From Diabrotica undecimpunctata (lineage: Eukaryota; Arthropoda; Insecta; Coleoptera; Chrysomelidae), in assembly GCF_040954645.1 (NCBI RefSeq), contig NC_092810.1, forward strand, positions 13,936,377 through 14,000,376: DNA of 64,000 nt. Reading direction: 5' to 3'. Position 1 is the stretch's first letter, and every line of letters begins with the position of its first letter. The translations under genes were made by a program, and so were the position numbers. Shown here one piece after another: positions 32,441 through 43,559 of this stretch. Below the pieces are notes generated by a model. It searched no databases. It saw only the letters and a program-made list of their open reading frames with translations, and was not told where the DNA came from.

Positions 32441-32884
32441 AAATCAGTAAACTGTTATTTCTTCTTTAGGGGGCCATGCCGAGCTGGAGAGGGCTGCTGG
32501 GCCTACATATAGAGTTGCTGATCGCAACGCTCAGATCTAACAGGGGAGCAGTGTTACGAACATGCTTTAGACATGGCCTATGTAACGGTTGCATCTCGAA
32601 ATGGCATCAAGAACCTTCGCGATGTATCGAGCGCTGTATAAATCCATTTGTCAAACAACGAATTAGAGGTGGGACTACCCCAGAAGATTCGAGAATAATA
32701 CTTTTTGGTATATATATGTAACGATGTTATGAGTGAGTTTAGTTGTTAAGATAAATAAATATATTTATATAAATTCGAACCGCTCGTTTTATTTAATCTC
32801 GCTCCAGTATATTGTAGCTCGAAATACCCAAATTATATATCTGGCCAATAATCAAAATGAAAATTTGCTTCGCAGAATATACAT
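32441..32884. other. Unassigned; possible exon-like piece and AATAAA-rich DNA
   Basis: After a tttctttag acceptor-like site (32459-32470) the plus strand reads GGHAELERAAGPTYRVADRN, which is coding-like but unrecognised. It could be another captured exon. From 32740 the DNA is AT-rich with AATAAA sites. Confidence 0.3.
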
Positions 32885-33130
32885 AAACCGTTTATCCGCA
32901 GAGCTAATCGACAGCATCTAAAGCGTCGCTCGATGGTGGAAAATATCTCTCCAGCTATACGCAACCGACACCAAGAAATGGCTAGAACTTCAAGTGATAT
33001 TCCAAGAGGTAATCCAGAAAATTTAAATAATAAAAAACTATGTAGTTTTTGCGTTAAAGACAGTAAGACTCCTTATTTTTGTCAAATGTGTAAAAAATTT
33101 ATCATATGCCCAGTTTCAGTGCCCTGATTG
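32885..33130 (+). pseudogene. piggyBac transposase C-terminal Cys-rich region
   Basis: Reads SMVENISPAIRNRHQEMART, then LCSFCVKDSKTPYFCQMC and KKFIICPVSVP. The pattern C-x-x-C---T-YFC--C-KFIC is the Cys-rich finger at the end of piggyBac transposases. A stop after PVSVP and a frameshift just before the last CPDC-VHQ are visible. With the N-terminal fragment at 28930 it could represent the two ends of one element whose middle was replaced. Confidence 0.6.
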
Positions 33131-33461
33131 TATAGTGCATCAACAAAATGGTTAAAAGTACAACTCAGGATCAAATTTGGCAAATAAATTTTATATTCGA
33201 ATGTTTTGTGCCGTTATTAAAATAAAAGTTAATTTGCATGAACTTTTGTTTTATTTTTCACAATTCATGACCCTCCATCATTTAATAATTATTTTGGAAG
33301 GTTATATTATTTATTGGGCCCAAATTACATTTTATTGTTTAAATGATATTCATAAAGAAGTAAAGCTAGATAATACACCAGTATTATTTTTATTTTCTAA
33401 TTAATAAATTATTGAATTGTGGGTCTGTCAGATTTGACGCCACTACTGATGTGCCGATATG

Positions 33462-33506
33462 GGGTGTCACCAGTGCGGGGTTAAAATCCCCGCCCGTTGT
33501 GACATC
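33462..33506. repeat. TTAA-centred palindrome, possible piggyBac ends
   Basis: GTGTCACCAGTGCGGGG lies to the left of TTAA (33481-33484), and its near complement CCCCGCCCGTTGTGACAT lies to the right. TTAA next to runs of C is what piggyBac termini look like. This may be the right end of the piggyBac-like unit ending at 33130 placed against a related end. Confidence 0.4.
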
Positions 33507-34934
33507 AGACTTAGGTAATCAATTACATTGATACAGTGTCAGCCAATATAAATTTAACATAAACACCCCTGTAAGGTATTTCAATTAACATAATTTCATA
33601 TTGATATAAAACTTTCGGCATTTCATATTAAAGCAAGTACAAAATAATTGCAAAATTTGCTTAAAATTTTATAGCACATGCCAATTTGCAGTTTTGAAAA
33701 GATGGGCATCCAAAATAAAAATTTTAGTATGGTCAATCAATGAAAGTCTGTTTGCAATTCCAAAAGCTCCTAAAACCTCAACAGCAATATTGATGAACAA
33801 TCAGTCAGATGATCTGCACAATTTTTATAACCTTTACCATTTTAAAAATAAAAAATAACATTTTTCACATTATTTGATGTTTGGTTGCCGATGATGATGA
33901 CATTTGGTTACCGCTTCTTCTTTCTTCTTACGTATAAAGGGTAAAAAATGATAAGCTGTTAAATATTGACTTTGTTTGGAATTTGTGTCTAAATAATATA
34001 GTTAAACATATATTTTATTCGTCTTGCGCATATTGATGAGTGTTTTCAAAATTGTTTTGTAGAAATTGCACACAAACAAACGAAATACAGTTATGAACCG
34101 GTGCAGACTAACAAGTTTAGTTTGGCACACATTCCAGTTATCGAATTTATTCAGTTGATTGTTGAGTATATATACAATTTTGTCAACAGAATTTCAAGTA
34201 ACTAAACAAACAAAGAATGTGTAGGAATCTTATTTCCTTAATTTAAAAAACAATCCTTAAATAAATGTAGAAAACATGAACCGTGACTTGGTACAGAATT
34301 TTTATGTATGTAGGTATTACAATGCAACCTAAATTTATAATAATTGTATTTCTAAAACCAAACTTTAAAATGGCTGCCGGCTGACAGCCGTGTAAACCAT
34401 ATTAGGATATAACCCTTTGAAAATTGTTGAAATAATTTTGTCACTTATTTGTTGAGTTAAGTGATTTTTATCCATTTTGTTTAAATTATTCATTCCATTT
34501 TGTTTTGAATTCCTCGATTATCTAAAAGATATTTAATTTTTTTCTTGCATCTTCATTTCCTGTCTATTAAGTCTTGTAATCCTAATACACCAGTCAATCG
34601 GTGAAAAAATCATTGATTACAGATGAAAATCTTACAGATATACAAATATTTGAAGCTTCTAAATGGTATATGAGGGGTAGCTGATGAAAAGTTCGTGAAG
34701 ATGTACAGATGATTTTGCTGTTTTTTAACAAATAGTGAAAAAATCATTATTTTGTTGTTTTAATACGTGTCCTAATCTACCTACTTGTAGGTATCTACAC
34801 TCTCAATTACAGTATCCTCAACAATTAAATAATAAATGTCTGCAAAAGGCAAAAGTCACTCAAAATTTCTCCATTGATAGATATATCTTCTATTGAATTT
34901 GAGAGCGCTTCTTTAAATAACTCTAATTGAAATC
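33507..34934. other. Non-coding AT-rich stretch
   Basis: No recognisable gene or element. Confidence 0.5.
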
Positions 34935-35290
34935 ACTACTTTGATTGAAAATATCATCGAGGTAATCGCAATTCAGGAAACTCATGTAGAAAACGAAGAA
35001 CAAATTCTCGCTAGAAAAAGAATTCAGGGCTATGATATATTGGGCGCAACTTACCATCCAGCTTATGAAGTGGCAACCGTTGTTCGAAACAAAATAGAAA
35101 ATGTACAAATATGTTCTATATCAGAAATAAATAACATTGATATGGGTACTATACAAATGGGCGAAATTACTGTCAGCAATATTTATAAAACCCCGGCAGT
35201 TTTGTGGTCTCTGCATATTATTTACGCCCACCCACATCCCTCAATTAATGTTGGAGAATTCAACAAGTCCTCATAAACTTTGGAAGTAGG
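34935..35290 (+). mobile_element. LINE AP endonuclease N-terminal fragment
   Basis: The plus strand reads IIEVIAIQETHVENEEQILA (catalytic Glu in QETH), IQGYDILGATYHPAYEVATV and ISNIYKTPAVLW-like sequence, ending HPSINVGEFNKSS. This is the first half of a Jockey/I-type endonuclease domain, with GDFN changed to GEFN. It then stops, so it is truncated. Confidence 0.75.
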
Positions 35291-35429
35291 ATGGGAATAG
35301 TAATCAAAGTGGCGAGGCTCTGCTAAACTAGAGCGAATAGGCTGACACTTGGTTAGTTTTTAAAGCTTAAGATCTGGGAACTTTTTGATCTGTAGCCTGG
35401 AGGCGAGAATGCAACCCAGACCTATGTTT

Positions 35430-37128
35430 TATTTCCACAAATGAAATTGTGCATTTAATCTTAGCTTGAGATTTTGACCCAGATATGCATATTCATCTAC
35501 GTGTTCTATCTTTGTCCCTCAGATGTTTATTATAGGTTTGTCATCTTTGTTTGACATTAGTTTAGTTTTGCTGAAATTCATTTTCAGTCCTTTTTTAGGG
35601 ATTCTGTGTGTAGCTCCTCAATCATCGTATTCAGTGCATTCCATGCATCGGCTATTAGCACTACATCATCTGCGTATCTAAAATGGTTCAAGTATCTTTC
35701 GTTAATAAGGATTAACTTATTTTCCCAGTCTATTGACTTAAAGATATCTTCTAGGGTAGCTGTAAATAGTTTTGAAGATATTGTGTCTCCTTGTCTTACG
35801 CGTCGGTTGATTTTCACTGGTCTTGTTTCTTCCATTACCCGACGTCACTATCATTTCAGCTTGTTCGTAAATATTATGTATTAATATTCTGTACCTGGAG
35901 TCGTTCCGGTTGTTGACTAATGCTTCTTCTATTGCCCATAGTTCTACGCTATCAAAAGCCTTTTCATAATCTATTAAAGCCAGACAAAATGTGAGATTGT
36001 ATTAGTTAGTCTTTTCTATTAGGATTTTCAAAGTATACAGATGGTCACAGGTGCTGTATCCTTTTCTAAATCTGGCTTGTTCTACTGGTTGATATCCGTC
36101 AATTTTAATTGTTAACCTGTTTGTAATATTCTTTGTAAAGGTTTTGTAAATTTGTGAAAGAAGTGAAATTGGTCGATAATTGTTCAGTTTTGTGGTGCCT
36201 TCCTTTTTGTGTATTAGTATTTTTTTAGCAGTATTCCATTGTTCGGGTATGTTGCCTTCATATAGACATTTATTCTATTAAATAGTATTTTTAGATATGT
36301 GATGGCTTCTTTTCCGCCTTCGTTCAGCATTTCTGTTGGGATTCCATTGCTTCCAGGAGCTTTATTCCTTTTTATTTTTTTTTACTTCTCTTTCTATTTC
36401 TTCGTAGCTTATTTCGGGCATCACTTCTGAGTTGATATTTTTTATCTGACTTTTTAAGTTTTGTTTAAGGAGTTGAGGGATCGTTTCTGGAACGATACAG
36501 ATCAGCGTAGAACTTTTCAGTTGAGTTTGCTATATCAGATTTACTTATTTCTAGTTGTCCTTATGTTATTATGTTTTTCTTTCCTAGTTTCGCTTTGGTG
36601 CATTTAAGACTTTGGTTTTTCTCTATGACTTATTCTATACGGTCTTCTTGATGTTTTCTTATGTCCTCTTTTATCTGTTTTCTTATTACTCGATTAAGTT
36701 CCTTAAATTCTGCAGTATCTATTTTGTTTTGTCTCAGAAGATCTTTTCTTTGTTTTAGCATGTTTTGTGATTCTACACTTATTTTGGATTTTCGTTTTCT
36801 GTTACCGGTTCCCACTTCTGGGGTTGCATTTAACAGTTTTATAATTTTTGTTATGACTTCATTGATTTCATTTAAGTTAAGTTTATCTAGATTTAATACT
36901 TTCGCGGGTTTTAACTTGCTTTTATATTGTTCTATATTAGTTCTTAGTTTATCTGTGTCTATAAGTTTTTCTAAATTTATTTCTATTTTTATTATGTTTT
37001 ATCTCTAGTTTGGCTCTTACCATTCGGTGTATGATATCTCTTTTGTTACACAGTATGTAATCTATTTGGTTCCGAGTTTTTCCGTCTGAGGATAGCCACA
37101 TCCACTTTCTTTAAGGTTTTTGCTTATC
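35430..37128 (-). mobile_element. LINE: end of endonuclease, linker and reverse transcriptase (minus strand)
   Basis: Read on the minus strand from 37128: RKWMWLSSDGKTRNQIDYIL (end of the endonuclease), a Lys-rich linker (VGTGNRKRKSKISVESQNML), NKAPGSNGIPTEMLNEGG after a frameshift, LNNYRPISLLSQIYK, and FCLALIDYEKAFDSVELWAI (first palm Asp). Then come RRVRQGDTISSKLFTATLED (35790) and the catalytic FRYADDVVLIADAWNAL (35670). It ends soon after YAYLGQN. About six frameshifts or stops. It is the fuller relative of the deleted copy at 11338-12210. The long plus-strand frame at 36661-37008 is a shadow. Confidence 0.82.
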
Positions 37129-37772
37129 CTTCTTCTTCTTTGTGTGCCGTGCTTGTATTCAAGCCTTGGCTATCGTAATATTGACAAGCTGATGAAATGA
37201 TTCTCGGTCGGCAGCTAGATGAAACAGTTCCTCGACCGTTCGACCTATCCATTGTCTAATGTTACGCAGCCAGGACAGTTGTTTTCTTCCGACCCAACGT
37301 TTTCCTTCGATTTTGCCCTGAATGATTAACCGGAGTAGGCTATATTTAGGTCCTCTCATTATATGACCGAAGTATTGGACCTTTCTCATTTTGATGATGT
37401 TGATCAATGCTTGCTCTTTGTGCACGGTCTCTAGCACGCGTTCGTTAGATATGTGTGCTGTCCACGGGATTCTGACCATGCGACGGTAACACCATAACTC
37501 AAACGCTTCTAAGTTGTTAAGATTTTTTATATTTGTTGTCCAGGTTTTACATCCACAGAACAAATTGGACCAGACGTAGCACTTCAATACTCTTAGACGT
37601 GTGGTCAACGACAGACTTCTACTGCATAATACAGAAGGCCAGTTAATAAAGTTTTTCCGTGCGAGTTCTATTCTGGTCGAAATTTCCTCGTCACTTTCAA
37701 CCCTACAGTCAATCCAGCTACCCAGATATCTAAAGTGTTCCACCCTCTCCAGGATTTTGCTTATTAGAATGT
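37129..37772 (-). mobile_element. RTE-like LINE 3' part: RT thumb and C-terminus (minus strand)
   Basis: One open frame reads VEHFRYLGSWIDCRVESDEE, LKCYVWSNLFCGCKTWTTN, EAFELWCYRRMVRIPWTAHI, KVQYFGHIMRGPKYSLLRLI and WLRNIRQWIGRTVEELFHLA, ending ITIAKA then stop and a (GAA)n-like tail at 37128. It is 5'-truncated at a Penelope terminal repeat. The first ten codons of the open frame (AYSHLNINN) actually come from that repeat. Confidence 0.85.
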
Positions 37773-37965
37773 TATTTATATTTAAATGGGAATAAGCCAC
37801 AATTAAAGGTTAAAATACGTTTATTGACGTTTCAATTTCCACTTCGGAAATCGAAATTGAAACGTCAATAAACGTTTTAACCTTTAATTGTGGCTTATTC
37901 CCATTTAAATATAAATTAATTTAAAATGCCACAAGAAAATAGCTTCAGAACAATATTATTAGAAT
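37773..37965. mobile_element. Penelope terminal repeats in head-to-head palindrome, with start of 5' region
   Basis: 37773-37848 and 37849-37917 are almost perfect reverse complements. Each matches the terminal sequence of the Penelope element at 22889-22969 (tgtggcttattcccatttaa, gaaacgtcaataaacg). The stretch after them, 37922-37965 (aaatgccacaagaaaatagc), looks like the beginning of a Penelope body, which is cut short. Inverted terminal repeats joined at the 5' end are a known feature of Penelope-like elements. Confidence 0.75.
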
Positions 37966-37967
37966 GT

Positions 37968-38290
37968 GTTAATTGCATAGTATTTGTGGGCTTGTAGGAA
38001 GTTAATCAAGATTTCTCCTCTCTCATTTCTATCTCCAGAGCCGAATTGTACTATATAGATTTCGGTTTTTTTAAGTCGTTGTCCGATCCTAGCATTGAAG
38101 TCTCCTATTATCATCGTATACGTGTTGTGATAATTCGTGCCGGTTTCTGCAATTTTCTCATAAAATTCTTCTATCTCTTCATAAAGATGTGCTGCGGTTG
38201 GAGCGTATACTTGAATAATTTTCACGGAGATGTTCTCGTTTACATTTAGCCTAATCATTGCAATTCTTTTAGATATTCCTAAGAATTGCT
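37968..38290 (-). mobile_element. LINE AP endonuclease fragment (minus strand)
   Basis: Reads ISKRIAMIRLNVNENISVKI, IQVYAPTAAHLYEEIEEFYE, MIIGDFNARIGQR (catalytic DFN) and FGSGDRNERGEILINFLQ. This is the middle of the endonuclease domain of an RTE-like element, about 105 codons, open throughout. Confidence 0.85.
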
Positions 38291-38334
38291 ACGAATTGCT
38301 ACGTATGCCATACGATAAATAAATAAAAAATCTT

Positions 38335-38440
38335 TAAATACCGCTTTACTGTAGACACTGAAGAGTAGTGGTGACAGCATGCAACCCTGGAGGACTCCTC
38401 TCTGTATTTTGATATCTCGGGTATCTCCTCTCGTAATTTA
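38335..38440 (-). mobile_element. LINE RT sliver (minus strand)
   Basis: Reads ITRGDTRDIKIQRGVLQGCM then LSPLLFSVYSKAVFK, the RGVRQGC-LSPLLFN-YSE motif before the RT palm. It is about 35 codons. Confidence 0.7.
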
Positions 38441-39899
38441 AATCGGTCATTGTGATAAATTCTATTTCATTGCAACTCAAAGATTTTTTATATTTTAGTA
38501 TGTTATAAAATTGAATTCTAAATAATTAATTATGTATTTAAATTAAAAGATAATTATGTGTTCGCACCGCTACTGTTTCTTTATTGTTCACATAATACGA
38601 TTTTCTTATTAACCGAGCAACACATAGACCACTATAAAGGATGAACAAAACCATCAAAAATATCCCATATGCAATTTGTCTTCGTTTCCCGCACGCTTCA
38701 ACGGCTTTCTGACACGCGATGGTCAGTTAATTGAATTATTAAATGTATCCCTATAACAGAAAAGGGTCATTAGTAAAACGAATTTGACTAATTGCCCTTT
38801 TTTTGATTGGAGTTACAGACCATTACAATTCATTTTTTCCGGAATGGCGGCTTGTATATAGACGGACAAACAGCGCCGGTTTTTCTCGTTTGATTTCGTT
38901 TACCAGTATTACAGTCACTGTTTTTAATTGGATAGGGGATTTAAGGCTGTGCTTTTTGGAAATAGAATTAAGGAATATCCTGTCTGTATGAATGTAATAA
39001 CGTGGTGAGGTTATCCGTGGAAAATCTTGGGCATTATATGATTTATTATGACGTATGCCATAAAAGTTTTAATACAAATTTCATAATTACGCGATGGAAA
39101 AAAATAATTTAATAAAACTGTACTTCTTCGCATGAATCATTATGTATTTTAGCATCGTATTATTTATTTTAATGTTTAGAGCGTTTGGGTGCAAAACCTA
39201 GTAACTGACGTTTTACTCAAAATCAAGTTATCGGATGTAATATATGAGCCGCTTAAAGCAAAAGTCGTGTAAGTCATATTTTTGTATAGTTTGTACTTAC
39301 ATCACTATGCAATAGCTTTAACGTCATACGGTTACCTGTAAAAGTGGTGTATAGTCCGTTTATCCTATGATGGCCGATATCCAATTAAGATATGATCAGT
39401 GGGCCTCAAACAGTGGGGCGTTAATATTGAATTCCGATCGCTTGAAAAGTAAAAATATTTAATTTCCTGTATTTTGTGTTCAGTAATAATAGTGGATTTT
39501 ACTGTACCAAAGGCAAATAAAATGAATATAATATGTATATACAGGGCGTGTTAAAAGAAGTGGGACGGAATATTTAGAATACTAGAAATTATTTGTCGAC
39601 ATCAAATGTTCATCAAGGTCTCTATAAGTCTCTATTTTGCGTAAATACTTTACTTTCTGCAGACACTGTATTAAATATAACCTTGAAACAAATTGGTACC
39701 AAATCACTTCTAAGTTTTTAACAAAATAAAAGGTTTAAACACGTGTGGTCCAGTAATTAATACCAAAGCTATTCAGAGTATACAGTCCAGTAATTAGACC
39801 AAAGGTACTTTATCGTTTAACTAAAACACACCACGAAGTCCGAATTGAATTCCCGAAACACTTTTTTGTTACCTACTTATTTTTAGCAAATGATTTGTC
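38441..39899. other. Non-coding stretch
   Basis: No recognisable gene. It contains a stem-loop at about 38759-38803 (gggtcattagt pairing imperfectly with actaattgccc) and an acagggcgtgtt motif at 39541, similar to dispersed insect repeat ends. The 62-codon frame at 38803-38991 is unassigned. Confidence 0.5.
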
Positions 39900-41183
39900 C
39901 TATTCACTGTCTGATATTTCACTATCAGAGTAGTCACTATCTGAATTGTGTATCCGAATAATTAGAGGCCGGACCTCATCTATAACTCGCTCAGTTTGAA
40001 AAGACTGAACGAATATGCCTTCCGTATGTCTAATACAATTTTGCCATTGTTCTGCTTTTATTTGTTCTAGCGATTTTTTCCATAAACTAAGAACGCTAGC
40101 GTCATCTGTTGTTTGGATGCATGTTTATCATGAAAATTTTTGACTATACCCCAAACTAACTTAATTGCATTATAGTGACAATGGTAGGGCGAAAGTCGAA
40201 GAACTTCATTGCCATATTAAAGAGCCATTTGGTCAGTAACAAATTTTTTTTTTATTTTGTGCTTTCCACACCTTTGAAGTAAATCGACTTCTAAAAATAT
40301 GTCACTGTGATAATTTTTTTTTCTGTCAACAACAACTTTATTTCTTCTTTTGTCCAGCTGCTTGAAGGAAATCTCTCTTCTACTCTTGAGTGCTAGGATG
40401 CATTATCCAAGACTATTACGGATAGTCGCTCCAATTTTTTAAAAAAAATTTCCTTCAAACCGTTCTTCAAAAATATTTGCATCCATATTTCCATGGTAAT
40501 CACCTGTATTCTTTGTGGACGAAAAAATTAAACTATCGTCTGGAAGACGATAGTTTAACGACTAGAAGAATAACATTTCATGGTGCCATCTTGCCAGGAT
40601 AATTGTGACATATTTCCTTTAGCGAAAATCCATGTTTCATCTAAAAATACAACTTGCCTCGGACTATCAGACGTTTTAATGTTCATGTATTTTCTTCAAA
40701 ACTGCCACCGTTCTGAAAAACATTAGAGGGTTCACAAAATACTTTTTTATTATTTTGTCTTTTTATATCGAAAACCTAAATGTTTCAGCTCTCTCCACAA
40801 ACTCACACACAGTCTCTTGTCTTTTATTTTTTGTAACACAGCACTAATTGGTACATGTTCTTTGGCTTTATACATATTATACATAATATTTTTAATTGCA
40901 AGTTTAATTGACTGGTGCAAAACTAAAGTTTTTGGATATCGACGATTTCTCTTGCTTACTTTATTTATTTTATCCTCACTCATGTTATAAATTCTTCGGA
41001 ATCTCCTCTCTAAGTTACCGCAAGCATCGCATGTGCGTTTCTGAACTACCATAACAGATGTCAATGGACACATATTATTTTTTTCCAAATTAAAATAACT
41101 TTCGACTTTAGAACTAAACGCCGTTCTTCTGGAGATAACATTCTACGTTTCGACTTTATTTTATTTTCTTCTAAATTACTCAT
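39900..41183 (-). pseudogene. DDE_3 (IS630/Tc1-related) transposase pseudogene
   Basis: Read on the minus strand. It starts MSNLEENKIKSKRRMLSPEE. A 112-codon open frame (41088-40750) follows with VQKRTCDACGNLERRFRRIY, KAKEHVPISAVLQKI and LWRELKHLGFRYKKTK, a winged-helix-like DNA-binding region. The catalytic core is degraded: VFLDETWIFAKGN (first Asp, about 40650), VIVLDNAS-HSRVEERF (second Asp, about 40430) and LSPYHCHYNAIKLVWGIVKN (third acidic position, IEL changed to IKL, about 40180). It ends with W-NCIRHTEGI and an acidic tail (SDSDYSDSEISDSE) to the stop at 39900. Many stops. The same superfamily occurs at 63155-64000. Confidence 0.78.
40528..40558. repeat. Perfect 14-bp palindrome with 3-base loop
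   Basis: ttaaactatcgtct and agacgatagtttaa separated by gga. It lies inside the decayed transposase and interrupts its coding frame, which suggests a small templated inverted insertion. Confidence 0.8.
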
Positions 41184-42163
41184 TTTACTTTAAAGTACCG
41201 CTTCACTACACTACTATAAAAAATAGATACTTATATACAACTACTACACCCTAAAAAGGACGAGGGTTGTACAATAGACGAAACAGCCAATACTAAACAA
41301 GCATAAACACTGCATTGGTTGTGATTGCAGAAACCGTTCGCATGTTTTAAATAAGATTTTTGCTAATTATGTATTTTGCTAAATTATTAAATAACACCAA
41401 TACAACCCACGACCATCAATTAATTTTTAACGATAAACAGAAGTGTAATATGATGACAAGTTTGAATTTGGTCTACTTTGTCGATAACAGTGTTATTAAC
41501 AGAAATATATTTTTAAATAGCATGAATCATTTTTCAATGATTGTGTGGATTTAAAAAAGTCATTACTATACAAATTTTTAAAGTGTGTATAAAGGAGATT
41601 ACAATTATTATGACACCTGATACTCCTTATTTTTTAAATAATATGTTCTTGTAAATATATAACTTTGATTATTGGGTAACCCTACATTATATTATACGTC
41701 AGAAGAAATTAAAAAAAATTAACATGTAATAAATTCACTGTTTAAATAAATATTCAGTACTCGTACTATTGCAATAAAATATTAAAGCCAATAAACGATA
41801 ACTTGTTGAGCAGTGCTGATTTAAACAACAGAGCAGTAAAATGTTATTCATAAAGGTAGTGTAAAATATATCGCCGCTTATCTGGTCCGCTAGTAATAAA
41901 GTTACCAGCATTTAATTGCAGAGCGGTCTTCTTAGATGGAAAATACTTTACATCTAACTTAAAACACTTCCTACTAGATAGCAGAATGATATTGAACTTG
42001 GGTAAAAAATGTTGATAATGTTGTGTGTAAACGTGGTTTAAGTGATTTTAGAACACGGTTAGGTTGTCGTTAACAGCTGTATTATTTTTTATTATTTACT
42101 TATCTTGTATTTCGTGTTACAAACAAGTTTAAAATATTAGTTTACATTTGATTTTATAGTAAT
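41184..42163. other. Non-coding AT-rich stretch
   Basis: No recognisable gene. The 64-codon frame at 41360-41554 is unassigned. Confidence 0.5.
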
Positions 42164-43111
42164 TATGCCATCAAATTTCCATATCGATTCAGATGATGAC
42201 ATAACAGACTTGTATTATGTTCAACCAAACGAATCAAGAAGTAGTGATGATAAGTATTTGTCATTGTTGAGATAAAAGCTTTTTATTTGTTGCGCTGGTT
42301 ATTTTAGTATATACTTGGACATACATAAATTGATAACTTAGTAAATTCTCTGGTAAATTAAATATTACATTTTGTGTTCCAAATAATAACGAGGTCGACT
42401 TTAAAGGTAATGCTGTAGTTGTTTTACCTGCTGTAGAATCTTCTGTATGTGAAAAGGATGAAGATACTGTTGTCAAAAAGACCAAAAATTTTCTTTGTGA
42501 AAAAGAAATGTTAAAAGTGCAGAAAGAAATGCTGGTAAGAATCAAATATTTGAAAATAAAGACCTCAAGTGCAATAAAAAATGTTACGAGAAGGTTGATG
42601 ATGAGGCAAGTCGAAAAATTCTATTTGACTAGTTTGGGGGGGGGGACTATGGCTATAAAAGACAAAAATGTTATATATGTGGCCTAGTACAAAAAATGTT
42701 AGTTACAAATAGAAGAAGGCGTAATGGAAGTAAAGGAATGAAGGCCTGTACACATAAGAATTTTTTGAACATTGAGGGCTTCAATCACTCATTGTTTGTA
42801 AGCAGTATTTTTTGCAAACATTTTGAATTTCTGATGATAGAATAACAAGAGCCTTGCAGAAAGAAAAGTCTGGTAAAGTAGGAGAAGATTTAAGAGGGAA
42901 GAGTGCAAGTTTCAATAAACTGAACTTAAATCCCAGTCTTAAAGTTAGAAAGATGTTTGCTTATTACAAAGAAAAATGCCTCGAAGATGGATTGCAACCA
43001 GTCAGTGAAAACATGTTAAGGAAAAAATTTTCTGAGCAAAACCTACATTTTCACCATCCTAGAAAGTACACTTGTCAACAGTGTAATAAATTTAAGTCAC
43101 GCAGGTTATAA
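42164..43111 (+). pseudogene. N-terminal half of the unclassified CGGQ/PGHSFLPND-family transposon protein
   Basis: A possible start is MPSNFHIDSDDDITDLYYVQ (42164, acidic leader). After a gap and frameshifts it reads KDLKCNKKCYEKVDDEASRK then ILFD-F--GDYGYKRQKCYI (42560-42690), matching the family block KC--KC-----R--iF-dfW-LgDy--Qr. Then come RRRRNGSKGM and NHSLFVSSIFCKHFE. The open frame 42854-43111 gives GEDLRGKSASFNKLNLNPSL, VRKMFAYYKEKCLEDGLQPV, and HFHHPRKYTCQQCNKFKS, the Cys-x-x-Cys block that heads the fragment at 2641-3545. The two pieces together cover most of a protein whose function is unknown. At least three frameshifts. Confidence 0.6.
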
Positions 43112-43559
43112 TGCAAACTTAAATATTGCTATATAATTTAAAATACTATTTCTTAATAATAAAAATTGTCTGTTCTGTAAAAACTGTTGTTGTTCGCTAA
43201 AATCATCTAAATGGGTTCAAACAAGAAAAAAAACCTGATAGCTAATATAGCGTAAAATAAAATTCAAAAAAATTAAATAGGTTTTTATACAACAAAAAAA
43301 AATACATAAAAATCTGAGTGTGCGATTAACTTTGCACTCCAGTGTTCTTAAAATTTTTTACTTCAAGCACCAAATATGTTTAATCTTTGTTTAAAGTTCA
43401 TATTACAAATTCTAATGAGATATTAAATTTACTTTTATATTTTCCAGATCTAGTAGGTATTTCGACATTAAAAATACTTTAATACACAAAAATAAGCTGA
43501 TTAATAATCCAAAGTTTACCGTGGAAAGAGGCAGATATAAAAGAGATCCATTAAAACAG
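43112..43559. other. Non-coding stretch
   Basis: AT-rich. At 43333 a TTAACTTTGCACTCCAGTG motif occurs, TTAA followed by a possible piggyBac end, in a position compatible with the left end of the next piggyBac fragment. Confidence 0.35.

Noticed and set aside
32640..32860. Possible LTR (AATAAA sites, transcription-like layout)
   Set aside because: No second copy in the window and no LTR-element coding sequence.
36661..37008. 115-codon plus-strand frame resembling a membrane protein
   Set aside because: Antisense of the LINE linker region.
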